From: Shewanella sp. MR-4
GTDB lineage: Bacteria > Pseudomonadota > Gammaproteobacteria > Enterobacterales > Shewanellaceae
Reading direction: 5' to 3'
NCBI RefSeq assembly: GCF_000014685.1
Contig: NC_008321.1
Span: 3,283,001-3,347,000, forward strand
Length of the DNA stretch: 64,000 bases
Shown here: positions 56,154 to 64,000 of the stretch, one piece after another
Layout: the number at the start of each line of letters is the position of its first letter
Position numbering within the stretch: the stretch's first letter is position 1
Notes under the pieces: model-generated
Database searches by the model: none
What the model saw: only the letters and a program-made list of their open reading frames with translations
Told to the model about the DNA's origin: nothing
Translations under genes and position numbers: made by a program

Positions 56154-56456
56154 TCAGCTCTGCTTTTCGACCTTATTGATGCTGCCTTTGTAGCCTGTGG
56201 CATCGACGGCGGTAATCAACTTATCGAAGTTAAAATCATCGGCGACTGTGACCACAGCCTGCTCGGTTTTCAGGTTCGCCTTGGCTTTGAGCACCCCATC
56301 GGTTTTGCGCAGCGCCTGATTAACGACGGTAACGCACAGTGGGCAGGTCATGCCTTTAACATCGAGTGTCACCTGCACGTTATCCGCCCAAGTGAATGGC
56401 GTAAACCCCAGTGATGTGATGAGCAGAAGTCGTGCAATACGTGATAATGGCTTCAT
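56154..56456 (-). CDS. MerP-like periplasmic heavy-metal-binding protein
   Basis: A 100-residue protein with signal peptide MKPLSRIARLLLITSLGFTPFTWA and an HMA domain carrying GMTCPLC, the CxxC metal site of MerP/CopZ proteins. It would hand Hg2+ or another soft metal to the neighbouring permease. Its ATG overlaps the stop of the preceding gene as ATGA. No merA, merR or other mer genes are present, so mercury itself is not proven. Confidence 0.85.
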   Translation of the reverse strand: MKPLSRIARLLLITSLGFTPFTWADNVQVTLDVKGMTCPLCVTVVNQALRKTDGVLKAKANLKTEQAVVTVADDFNFDKLITAVDATGYKGSINKVEKQS

Positions 56457-56815
56457 TCGAACACCTCAAGTAGCCAAGGTAAAACAAAGGGATACAGTTG
56501 GAACGCCAGCACAATAGGTACAGTTAACCAATAGGCTAATAACATTTGTCCTCGGCTAAATGTACCGGTACAAAGCGGCTTTTTAGCAAAGTACAAGCGC
56601 CAAAAACCCAGCAAAATTAGCCCAGTTGATAAGAGCAACATGGGCACTTGTAACCAAGCTAAGCTTGATAATCCCGACAGCCCCGCCGCAGACACGCCAA
56701 ACACTAAATAGATTAAGGGCGCGATACAGCAAAGGCTAGAGGCAACCGCCGCAACAACGGCAGCGGTCATGGTCGCAAACAGCGGTTTAGCGCTGCTCGC
56801 TTGACTTGTAGTCAT
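56453..56815 (-). CDS. MerT-like metal transport membrane protein
   Basis: The product is 120 residues from the ATG at 56815 (the open frame reaches 56881). Three hydrophobic segments are seen. The CC pair in SSLCCIAPLIYLVFG sits in the first, as the mercury pair of MerT does; the second MerT pair is reduced to one Cys in KPLCTGT. The start overlaps the end of the transglutaminase gene. It is a divergent MerT-type importer, perhaps for another metal. No strong ribosome site was seen, so the start is less sure than the family. Confidence 0.7.
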   Translation of the reverse strand: MTTSQASSAKPLFATMTAAVVAAVASSLCCIAPLIYLVFGVSAAGLSGLSSLAWLQVPMLLLSTGLILLGFWRLYFAKKPLCTGTFSRGQMLLAYWLTVPIVLAFQLYPFVLPWLLEVFE

Positions 56816-57926
56816 AGGCAAAGACTTTTGGCTCATAGTAATTGACAGGGTCGCCGTCCACTTCGGCATAGGGATAACCAAAATTGTTCAGTGGAGTCTG
56901 CTCCGCCACGGGGAATAAGTCAAAGTCGCGGCCATAATTAAAGCCAACCCAATTCATTTCCCAGTTACCAAACAGGTAATCATTCACCGCTTGCACCGCT
57001 GGGTCGCTATGCTCCTTCTTCTCGGTGAGGCGCATCTTAGTCACATCCGCAGGATCAGCGGGTAACCAGCCATAGCCAGCAAGGTAGAACATGGCACGGC
57101 AATGTTGACCACCCGTCACATCGGCAAAGCCCTTATCGTCGGCGCTGCCAAAGGCTTTTTTGGAATAATGGCCCATCTTGATGGCTTGACCTAAGCGAAT
57201 ACCAAACATTTCACGGGCAGGCACACCCACTGCGCGCATCAGTGCCACAAATACTGAGTTAATATCGGTACACTTGCCGCCGAGTTTGCCACTTTCAAGA
57301 ATCGTGGCCACATCGCCGCTGCCACAACCTATGACATCGTTATCACGATACATGTTGGCGCTCACCCAGTTATAAATAAGCTGCGCTTGCTTAAGCGGCT
57401 CGGTTTCTTTACCCACAATCTTATCCGCCGTTTGCTTCACAATGCCATCAACCGGCATATGCTTGGTTGGCTTAAGGTAGATGGCGACGTCGGCAGGATA
57501 CTCAGGCTTAGCTGGTGCACGGTAATGAGCTAACTCGCCACTTTTAACGGGTTCCCAATCCTGGGTTTCAATCACCAACTCTAGCGTTAGAGTCATCTTG
57601 CCCTTGGCATCGGGCCAAGTGGCAAACAGGGTTTTAGCGCCATAGTGGTTATTGGCAGTGATATAGGCATCTTGATAAGTGCCGCTAAAGTTAAGTTTTT
57701 CAACCTGTTGAAAGGAAGTGTTTTCGGGGAGCGGTACCCATAACTTCACCACGCCTGCAGAGCCTTCAGGCGCGACGAGCTGATAGGTATTGGTTAAGGT
57801 AAAACGGCGGCGACCACAGGTTTTATCGGCCATCGCATGGGCTTGGGTTGACGCCGCCAATACTGGCATCACGGTCCCCGCCGCCGACAGAATCGCTGCA
57901 CTCTTCAAAAAATCACGTCTTTGCAT
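56787..57926 (-). CDS. Tat-exported transglutaminase-like protein
   Basis: A 379-residue protein. The twin-arginine signal MQRRDFLKSAAILSAAGTVMP directs folded export and is cleaved near AHA (about residue 31). A transglutaminase-like domain has Cys in GKLGGKCTDINSVFVALMRA, His in GGQHCRAMFYLAGYGWLPADP and Asp shortly after, the catalytic triad pattern of the family. It is first in an operon with MerT- and MerP-like genes. Such enzymes may act as proteases, amidases or acyltransferases; the link with metal transport is unknown. Confidence 0.8.
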   Translation of the reverse strand: MQRRDFLKSAAILSAAGTVMPVLAASTQAHAMADKTCGRRRFTLTNTYQLVAPEGSAGVVKLWVPLPENTSFQQVEKLNFSGTYQDAYITANNHYGAKTLFATWPDAKGKMTLTLELVIETQDWEPVKSGELAHYRAPAKPEYPADVAIYLKPTKHMPVDGIVKQTADKIVGKETEPLKQAQLIYNWVSANMYRDNDVIGCGSGDVATILESGKLGGKCTDINSVFVALMRAVGVPAREMFGIRLGQAIKMGHYSKKAFGSADDKGFADVTGGQHCRAMFYLAGYGWLPADPADVTKMRLTEKKEHSDPAVQAVNDYLFGNWEMNWVGFNYGRDFDLFPVAEQTPLNNFGYPYAEVDGDPVNYYEPKVFAYDYKSSEQR

Positions 57927-58120
57927 TAGGCATTCCTTAGGTTGATAAGCATTAGAAAAAAAGATACCACTAAAGTAGTTGCCAAGGATTATAGGAACTT
58001 ATCGATCAGGCACAATCACCAAATTTCATCCAGCGCGAACAGCATGACAAAAACCACTACCAGCGCACAGAGTACTCCATTGCCAAGGGGACGACTAAGA
58101 CAATTTGTCCCAGCATAAGA

Positions 58121-58157
58121 CAAAAAACAGGTACAACATGTATGCCATACCTGTTTT
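58121..58157 (-). terminator. Terminator of the HAAAP transporter gene
   Basis: On the minus strand: AAAACAGGTA ... TACCTGTTTTTTG (58148-58157 and 58124-58133), 20 bases after the stop codon at 58178. Confidence 0.8.
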
Positions 58158-58177
58158 GCGTCAACGAGGATGAGGGA

Positions 58178-59449
58178 CTAACTAAAGGCAAGCAGAGGAG
58201 AGATGCATAACAGTAAGCCAGTGATGATAATGATATACAGCGACACCCCTTTATATTTGTGCAGCGCAGGCACTCGATAGACCAAATAGGCAGGGATCAA
58301 GCATCCCACTAAACCAAAGATTGGACTGCAGATAGAGGTAAAACTCAGCACAGGGGCATTTAATACAATCGCGCCCCACGACAGCAAAATGGTAAAGATC
58401 ATGATGCCGTAACCCACTAACGACTTATTGATCCGCTCCTCTGGCATCACCCGGCGCAGCATATTCATGGTCAATCCCTGACACGCCTCTCTAAACCCTA
58501 AATACACACCAAAATACGCCGTCATCACCGCAAAGATATTTAAGGTCAGACTAAGCAGTTTTAAGGTTTGTCCTGGCATGCCCTGGGCCACCATGGCTAA
58601 AGCAGAGATATTTTCATGGGAAGCGCGCACCGCCTGCTCATGCCCCATGGCGAGGGTAAAAGACACAGCGTAGAAAAACACCACCACAAACAACACCCCA
58701 AAGGCAATGTTCATCGCACGCATCGCCTTAAAGCGGGCAACGGCAAGGGATTTTTCCCGCGAGCGGTAAGAGATCACCATAGGGCTTAAACTTTGGATAA
58801 ATAGAATAGATGTGAGCGTAAAAGGCAACATCACAATCGCATCCTTTAGCCAATCGCCCGTGCTGGGTACGCTACCGATATTATTGATATCCCACTTATC
58901 GACCATCATCAGCCCGAGTACCGCCACTACCCCAAGCTTAGTCAGCACCATAAAGGTGGAGATCTTAAATAACAGGTTTTCACCACGGGAGGCCAATGCG
59001 ACTAAGCCACAGATCAATGCTAAGCCATAGAAGGGATTTTCAGACAACAATGATGTGGTCGCGCCAAAGCTTTGTAAAAAGGAGGCACTATCATTGGTGA
59101 TAGCCGTGGAATACACAAACACCCAAATCACCAACATAATGAAATATAAGCCGCCGAGTAAGATGCCCCAGTTTTTGCCCAGATATCCCGAAATCACACT
59201 CGGATAATCCTTACACTCGGGTGACTCGGCCAAGGTATTAATAAACAAGCGTTGAAACAAATACATGGCAGGATAACCAATCACGCTTGAAAGCAAGAAT
59301 ACCCACAAGCCCATCAACCCCACCTGCACTGGCAAAAATACGATCCCGGCGCCAATCGCCATGCCAATACTCATAATGATCCAGCCCCAATCCGTACTGT
59401 CGAAGCGGGTATCCTCTTTCCATTGTGCTGCCGTTATGGTTGCATCCAT
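58178..59449 (-). CDS. cyuP: HAAAP-family amino acid transporter, CyuP/SdaC-like
   Basis: A 423-residue inner-membrane permease with about 11 spans (MSIGMAIGAGIVFLPVQVGLMG near the start, the family GAGI motif). It belongs to the hydroxy/aromatic amino acid permease group, which includes E. coli SdaC (serine) and YhaO/CyuP (cysteine). It is divergent from a RidA-CyuA pair, and in E. coli cyuP is likewise next to cyuA. Serine or cysteine is thus the likely substrate; this is inferred from context, not from the transporter sequence alone. Confidence 0.75.
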   Translation of the reverse strand: MDATITAAQWKEDTRFDSTDWGWIIMSIGMAIGAGIVFLPVQVGLMGLWVFLLSSVIGYPAMYLFQRLFINTLAESPECKDYPSVISGYLGKNWGILLGGLYFIMLVIWVFVYSTAITNDSASFLQSFGATTSLLSENPFYGLALICGLVALASRGENLLFKISTFMVLTKLGVVAVLGLMMVDKWDINNIGSVPSTGDWLKDAIVMLPFTLTSILFIQSLSPMVISYRSREKSLAVARFKAMRAMNIAFGVLFVVVFFYAVSFTLAMGHEQAVRASHENISALAMVAQGMPGQTLKLLSLTLNIFAVMTAYFGVYLGFREACQGLTMNMLRRVMPEERINKSLVGYGIMIFTILLSWGAIVLNAPVLSFTSICSPIFGLVGCLIPAYLVYRVPALHKYKGVSLYIIIITGLLLCISPLLAFS

Positions 59450-59705
59450 ATCTCATCCTAACCGAGTTGATGTTATTTTTTGCAAATATATTTGAACAAA
59501 ACAAACTCAGCAAACAAAAAATTCAACTTTTGTTGAACAAAGTGTCGCCGCTCACAATTCAGTCTAAAACCCGTCAAAATACGCAAAAACTCGTCTATAC
59601 GGCATGGTTCATTAAAAAATAATTGCAACTAAACAAAAATATGCAAATAATATTGCACATAGAAATTCGATAGCATTCAATTTTATTTGCAAGATTGGAG
59701 AGATA
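59450..59705. promoter_or_regulatory. Divergent control region of the cysteine/serine cluster
   Basis: Perfect inverted repeats sit between the divergent genes: CAAATATATTTG (59483-59494) and TTCAAC-tttt-GTTGAA (59522-59537). An imperfect TGCAA...TTGCA occurs at 59642-59657. They are probable operators; the YheO-like regulator of the cluster is the natural candidate. Confidence 0.45.
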
Positions 59706-60089
59706 ATGAAAAGCATCATTCATGCGGAACGTGCCCCAGCCGCTATTGGCCCTTATTCCCACGGTACTAGCTATGGCAACCTGATTTTTACCTCTGGACA
59801 ACTTCCAGTTTGCAAAGAAAATGGTGGCGTTGTCGATGGCGGGATCAGCGAACAATCAGTGCAATGCCTTGAGAATCTGAAATACGTTATCGAAGCCGGC
59901 GGCGGTAGCCTAGAAACCGTGCTTAAAACCACTTGTTACTTAAGTGAGATCAGCGACTTTGCCGCCTTTAATGAAGTCTATAAAAGCTATTTCAAAACCG
60001 ACTGCCCTGCGCGCAGCTGCTTTGCGGTAAAAGATCTTCCACTGGGTGTCAAAGTCGAAGTCGAAGCTATCGCCCACATTCACGCATAA
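59706..60089 (+). CDS. ridA: RidA-family enamine/imine deaminase
   Basis: A 127-residue RidA (YjgF) protein: HAERAPAAIGPYSHGTSYGNLIFTSGQLPV at the N-terminus and PARSCFAVKDLPLGVKVEVEAIA near the end, with the catalytic Arg in PARSC. RidA hydrolyses reactive 2-aminoacrylate and related imines to ketoacid and ammonia. It is first in an operon with the CyuA-type desulfidase, whose product is 2-aminoacrylate, so here it works as a dedicated clean-up enzyme. GGAGAGATA precedes the ATG. Confidence 0.93.
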   Translation: MKSIIHAERAPAAIGPYSHGTSYGNLIFTSGQLPVCKENGGVVDGGISEQSVQCLENLKYVIEAGGGSLETVLKTTCYLSEISDFAAFNEVYKSYFKTDCPARSCFAVKDLPLGVKVEVEAIAHIHA

Positions 60090-60111
60090 ATATTGGTAAG
60101 GTTGTAGCCCG

Positions 60112-61386
60112 ATGAAACCTCAATGGCAGCAATACATTCAGATTATTAACCAAGTGGTTAAACCCGCCCTAGGCTGTACCGAGCCGATTGCCGCCGCCTA
60201 TGCGGCGGCCGTGGCCCGTACATTATTGCCCGTAGAGCCAGAGTCAATTGCAGTACAAGTTTCAGATAATCTGTATAAAAACTCGATGGGCGTCTATGTC
60301 CCCGGCACAGGCAAAATCGGCCTTGCTATCGCTGCGGCTGCGGGCGCGCTTGCGGGCGATGCCGAAGCGGGACTCGAAGTCCTTGCCAACGTTACTCCGG
60401 AGCAAGTCACCAAGGCGCAAACCCTAATCGATGCGGGAAAAGTGAAGGTAGAGCGAACCGAGACTGACGAATTTATTTATTGCTGCGTGAGCTTAACCGC
60501 TGGTGAGCAAGAGGCCATGGTGAAAATCTGTGGCGGCCATACCTTAATTGCCGAGAAGCGTTTAAACGGTGAACTGGTGTTTACCGCAGATAACGCCCAA
60601 GCCAAGGCCACAGGCTCAATCTGCGATGGTATAGATATCAATATTGAGTCGATTTACCGCTTCGCCCAGGAAGTACCCTTCGAAGAAATCCAATTTATCC
60701 TTAAAGCCTCTGAATTAAATAGTAAATTATCCGATGAAGGCATGTCCAAACCCTATGGTTTGGAAGTTGGCCGTACCATGAAAAACGGCATTGCCGCTGG
60801 GATCATCGGTGAGGACTTACTCAATAAGATTGTGATGCTCACCGCGGCGGCTTCGGATGCGCGTATGGGCGGCGCTAATCTGCCCGCCATGAGCAATTTA
60901 GGCAGTGGTAACCAAGGGATTGCGGCGACGATTCCTGTGGTGATCACCGCCCAATGTTATAAGGTCAGCGAAGAGAAACTGGCTCGCGCGCTGATCATGA
61001 GCCACCTCGGGGCGATTTATATCAAATCCCACTACCCGCCGTTATCGGCATTCTGTGGCAATACGGTCACCAGTGCCGCAGCCTCTATGGCCATGGTGTA
61101 TTTAGCGGGCGGCAGCTTCGAGCAATCCTGCTATGCGATTCAAAACGTCATCAGTGACAGCTCGGGCATGGTCTGTGACGGTGCCAAAGCCTCCTGCGCT
61201 ATGAAGGTCAGTACCTCTTCGAGTGCGGCGGTACGTTCATTCTTAATGGCGCTAAGTAGCCAAAACGTGTCAGGCCAAGGCATCATAGCCAAAGATGTAG
61301 AGAAAACCATTAAGAACATAGGCAAAATGGTACTTAACGGCATGTCATCTACGGATGTCACCATCATTAATATCATGTCAGAATAA
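60112..61386 (+). CDS. cyuA: L-cysteine desulfidase / serine dehydratase type (CyuA, YhaM)
   Basis: A 424-residue UPF0597 protein. The four conserved Cys expected to bind a [4Fe-4S] cluster are visible: Cys22 in LGCTEP, then the Cys in AFCGNTV, and CDGAKASC near the C-terminus (7 residues apart). The family splits L-cysteine into H2S, ammonia and pyruvate, with 2-aminoacrylate as intermediate; serine may also be used. It begins 22 bases after ridA. An oxygen-sensitive cluster fits anaerobic cysteine use. Confidence 0.88.
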
Positions 61387-61427
61387 GACGATTATTCCTG
61401 ATAAGCAGCTGAAAAAGGGTCAAAAGA

Positions 61428-62108
61428 GTGAAATTGCAAGACTTAACTCAAAGCGATCTGGATATACTCAAGTCCATCGAAAATATCGTCGATGGGATTG
61501 CTGCCATGTATGGCCAACACACTGAAGTGGTGCTGCACAGTTTGGATGCTAAGCACCCTTCGGTGATCAAAATTGCCAATGGCCATGTTACTGGCCGCGA
61601 GGTCGGTGCGCCCATTACCAACCTTGCCTTGCTCAAGCTTAAAACGGGTCAGGATATTTCCAACTCTTACCTGACTAAGTGCGCCAACGGTAAAACTTTA
61701 CGCTCGATCACCACAGTGATCCGCAATCCCAAAAACCTGCCGATTGGGTTGCTGTGCATTAATAGCGATATGGATGCACCGCTGCAATCTGTGCTGCGCA
61801 CTATGATGCCGGAGCAACTCCTTGGCAGCGAACTGACCAGTTCGCCCGAGGTGTTTGCGCGCAATATTGATGAGGCGCTGCACAGCACTATCGATAGTGT
61901 CAACCACGAGGTACGTGCGAATCCCGCGATTTCCCCTTCACAAAAGAGTCGCGAAATTGTCAATCAACTCCATGAGTTAGGGATTTTCGAACTCAAGGAT
62001 AGCGCCCAAGTGGCCGCCGCTCGTTTGGGGATATCAGTGCATTCGATCTATCGCTATCTGCGTGAAATCAAAGCCAATCAAACCGAAAGCGAGAAAAGCC
62101 TCGCTTAA
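61428..62108 (+). CDS. YheO-like PAS/helix-turn-helix regulator
   Basis: A 226-residue regulator. The N-terminal YheO-like PAS domain spans about residues 10-120 (EVVLHSLDAKHPSVIKIANGHVTGREVGAPIT, then NLPIGLLCINSDMD). The C-terminal helix-turn-helix reads LKDSAQVAAARLGISVHSIYRYLREIK. It matches DauR/YheO-type proteins, which respond to amino acids. It starts at a GTG at 61428, 41 bases after cyuA, so it belongs to the same operon and probably controls it and the divergent transporter. Confidence 0.85.
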   Translation: MKLQDLTQSDLDILKSIENIVDGIAAMYGQHTEVVLHSLDAKHPSVIKIANGHVTGREVGAPITNLALLKLKTGQDISNSYLTKCANGKTLRSITTVIRNPKNLPIGLLCINSDMDAPLQSVLRTMMPEQLLGSELTSSPEVFARNIDEALHSTIDSVNHEVRANPAISPSQKSREIVNQLHELGIFELKDSAQVAAARLGISVHSIYRYLREIKANQTESEKSLA

Positions 62109-62149
62109 AAACAAAGGGCTAAGATGTTCATCTTAGCCCTTTGTTTTTT
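62109..62149. terminator. Terminator between the cyu-like operon and the RCC1 gene
   Basis: A nearly perfect hairpin AAACAAAGGGCTAAGATG/CATCTTAGCCCTTTGTTT (62109-62126 and 62129-62146) with a T run. Confidence 0.9.
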
Positions 62150-62186
62150 ATTAGCTTGCTAGCTTCAAATGGGATTGCTCATTGGC

Positions 62187-63785
62187 TTAGAGCACATTGC
62201 TCGTTCTACCTGTTACATCCCAAGCCTGTACCGTGCCATCGTCCATTAGGGCAATCACATCCAGTAAATTACTGCGAATATCCCGCATGTGACTCAAATC
62301 AACGGCTTGCTTATCTAGCGTCACCGCGGGATCTTCCCGCATCCATACTGCAATCGAGCCATCTTGGCGTTTAACCGTAAAGCCTAACCCCGTAGGGAAT
62401 ATATCCGTTGCTTGACTAATGTCAGTTTTGGGGCCAAAGCGGCCATCAACCACAGTGCCATCTTGCTTTAAAAAGGCAAATTCACGTTCATAGGTCACCA
62501 CTTTACTTACCTGAGTGACCTCTTGATAACGCGGCTGGTTTTCTGCCAATTCCCATCCTTCCCAAGCGATAGCCGTATTATCCCTACGTAGCGCGACAAA
62601 TCCTTCATCAAAGGGATAAACCTTATGCACGCTTTGTAACTTATCCTTAAGGACTGACGTATCAGCACCATTGAATTTACTACCCCAAACGATAAGTTGA
62701 CGACCTATGGTTAAGGCGGCAAACGCGTCATTATTGGCAAAAATATCAATCACTTTATTGGCGCGACTTGGACGAGATAAGCGGGCAGGAAATGGCACAT
62801 CATACTCAGTTAACTCCCCTTCCCCCCACGCATAAACACTACCGTCAGCCAGTAACGCCGCAAAGCCATTTTTGGAAGCAACAACTTTCACGGCAGGCGC
62901 AAGCTGGCTAAGCTTTGCCACTTGCTCACGGCCTTTTTGATCCTCTCTTACCTTACCCCATGACACCAATCTGCCCGTCGCTGTCATCGCGGTAAAAGCA
63001 TCATCATTAGCATAGAGTAGTTTCACATTGTTAAGCGCTGAGGCGACTTCGCGACTATCGCCACCATAATTAGCCTGCCCCCATGTCACTACTGTTCCAT
63101 CCCGTTTTAAGGCGGCAAAAGCCCGATAGTTAACAGATACAGACACGACGTTAGTCATCGCAGGCGCGGCGTGCTTACCAGAGCTTAGCTCGGCAGTTGA
63201 TGCATCTTCAAAAGACCAACTGACGACACTTCCATCTTGCTTAATGGCGGCATAGAGCCCCTTAGCCACCACAAAATCGCGCACATCATGCAGTACAGGT
63301 CTCACTCCTCGAGTCCAAGGCATAGTTTCATCGCCCATTCCCCAAGGGATCAGTTTGTGGTCATGGGTTAACGCGGCAAAGCCGCAGGTATCCTCTGCCG
63401 CATACAGCTGTTTTACATTAAGTAGAGGCTCGGCGGCGTTATTGCTATCGCCACCACACTCGCCATCACCCCATGTGACTACAGTACCGTCTCGTTTGAG
63501 CGCCGCAAATGCATTGAGATTGCTGTAGATTTGACTCACATCGGCTAATTCTGCAGGCATAGGGATTTTGGACGAAGTCTCAGCAATCTCAGGGGTGTTT
63601 GGCTCATGAATCAAGACATTATTCGCGAAAGCGGGTGTTCTGTGAGCCTGAATAGTGTCAGAAATTTGCTGCTTTAACTCTGGGGATATTTCAGAATCTT
63701 GCTTATCTATGATTAAGTTAACCACATGACCTAAGGCAAAAATGGCTAGCGCCACGCCAACCCAGGGGACCTGTTTTTTTTCCAC
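62187..63785 (-). CDS. Membrane-anchored RCC1-repeat protein
   Basis: The product is 532 residues from the GTG at 63785, which has AAGGA 7 bases upstream; the frame is open 44 codons further but without support. A single N-terminal membrane span (VGVALAIFALGHVVNLII) is followed by about nine RCC1-like repeats of the form FAALKRDGTVVTWGDGECGG, which build a beta-propeller. The protein is likely anchored in the inner membrane with the propeller on the periplasmic side. Such bacterial proteins are mostly uncharacterised. No catalytic motif was seen. Confidence 0.75.
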   Translation of the reverse strand: MEKKQVPWVGVALAIFALGHVVNLIIDKQDSEISPELKQQISDTIQAHRTPAFANNVLIHEPNTPEIAETSSKIPMPAELADVSQIYSNLNAFAALKRDGTVVTWGDGECGGDSNNAAEPLLNVKQLYAAEDTCGFAALTHDHKLIPWGMGDETMPWTRGVRPVLHDVRDFVVAKGLYAAIKQDGSVVSWSFEDASTAELSSGKHAAPAMTNVVSVSVNYRAFAALKRDGTVVTWGQANYGGDSREVASALNNVKLLYANDDAFTAMTATGRLVSWGKVREDQKGREQVAKLSQLAPAVKVVASKNGFAALLADGSVYAWGEGELTEYDVPFPARLSRPSRANKVIDIFANNDAFAALTIGRQLIVWGSKFNGADTSVLKDKLQSVHKVYPFDEGFVALRRDNTAIAWEGWELAENQPRYQEVTQVSKVVTYEREFAFLKQDGTVVDGRFGPKTDISQATDIFPTGLGFTVKRQDGSIAVWMREDPAVTLDKQAVDLSHMRDIRSNLLDVIALMDDGTVQAWDVTGRTSNVL

Positions 63786-63934
63786 AACTATATCCTTATC
63801 GTAACTGCAAACTCTCACTGAGTTTAAACGGATGCACAACATCGACTGCGTGCACTCTGAGGCGCGATTGTAACTTAACGGACCAGCAAAATAACATTGC
63901 CCAAAAGTCGAGTACATTCCATCGGCCTTAAAAC

Positions 63935-63964
63935 ATAAAAGCAGCGAATATCGCTGCTTTTATT
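63935..63964. terminator. Terminator near the window end
   Basis: AAAAGCAGCGA-ata-TCGCTGCTTTTATT (arms 63937-63947 and 63951-63961), upstream of the RCC1 gene; it probably ends a gene that lies beyond the window. Confidence 0.75.
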
Positions 63965-64000
63965 TATATCATCCACAGGATTGTCTTAATCCCGTTTGCC

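Noticed and set aside
56154..56815. A mercury resistance (mer) operon
   Set aside because: merR and merA are absent and the second MerT cysteine pair is incomplete, so only a MerTP-like transport pair is claimed.
1..64000. CRISPR arrays, rRNA operons, tRNA genes
   Set aside because: Looked for regular spaced repeats and tRNA/rRNA landmarks; only the tRNA-like part of tmRNA was found.

Overview
The window reads as chromosomal DNA of a gamma-proteobacterium of the genus Shewanella, probably close to the S. oneidensis / MR-4 / MR-7 group. The evidence is the gene order malQ-glgB-glgX-glgP-glgC-glgA, the aceB-aceA pair beside a TonB receptor, a tmRNA with tag ANDDNYALAA, the smpB/ratA/rnfH/bamE block, and a borosin pair (sonM-sonA) of the kind described from S. 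oneidensis. No rRNA, tRNA or CRISPR array was seen.

Layout. 1-8230: the end of a permease gene, a DUF3087-like membrane protein, an orphan periplasmic binding protein, a CobW-type GTPase, the DEAD-box helicase RhlE and a large PAS-GGDEF-EAL c-di-GMP enzyme. 8341-20795: a compact minus-strand glycogen operon (malQ, glgB, glgX, glgP, glgC, glgA) with overlapping or nearly touching genes. 21309-26343: a cyclophilin lipoprotein, a MarR regulator divergent from an iron alcohol dehydrogenase, two small unknown proteins and an acyl-CoA thioesterase. 26344-29459: the glyoxylate shunt (aceB-aceA). The 835-base region before it is rich in palindromes that look like fatty-acid and central-carbon regulator sites. 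30295-34604: a Fur-box-controlled siderophore receptor and a Kef-type antiporter.

34828-37667 is a minus-strand operon of a split borosin system: an alpha-N-methyltransferase (sonM), its 70-residue precursor (sonA), and, 6 bases later, a TPR-GGDEF diguanylate cyclase. 38074-40576 holds bamE, rnfH, ratA, smpB and ssrA.

40577-50722 is a 10.1 kb genomic island inserted at the 3' end of ssrA. It carries a P4-type integrase, a complete type III restriction-modification system (mod, res), a 57-residue excisionase-like protein, a serine resolvase, a second tyrosine recombinase with two translationally coupled helix-turn-helix partners, and an unknown 299-residue protein. Between the serine and tyrosine recombinase genes lies a cluster of GGTATCA repeats, including a perfect 12-10-12 inverted repeat, that looks like a recombination site. 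Both island ends carry paired GGGTACAC-type motifs at 12-base spacing, likely integrase arm sites. A decayed copy of the ssrA 3' end near 51240 suggests an older insertion.

51447-63785: a MORN-repeat protein plus a large lipoprotein; a Tat-exported transglutaminase-like protein with MerT- and MerP-like partners; a cysteine/serine catabolism cluster (HAAAP transporter, RidA, CyuA-type desulfidase, YheO-like regulator), in which RidA would clear the 2-aminoacrylate made by CyuA; and a membrane-anchored RCC1-repeat protein.
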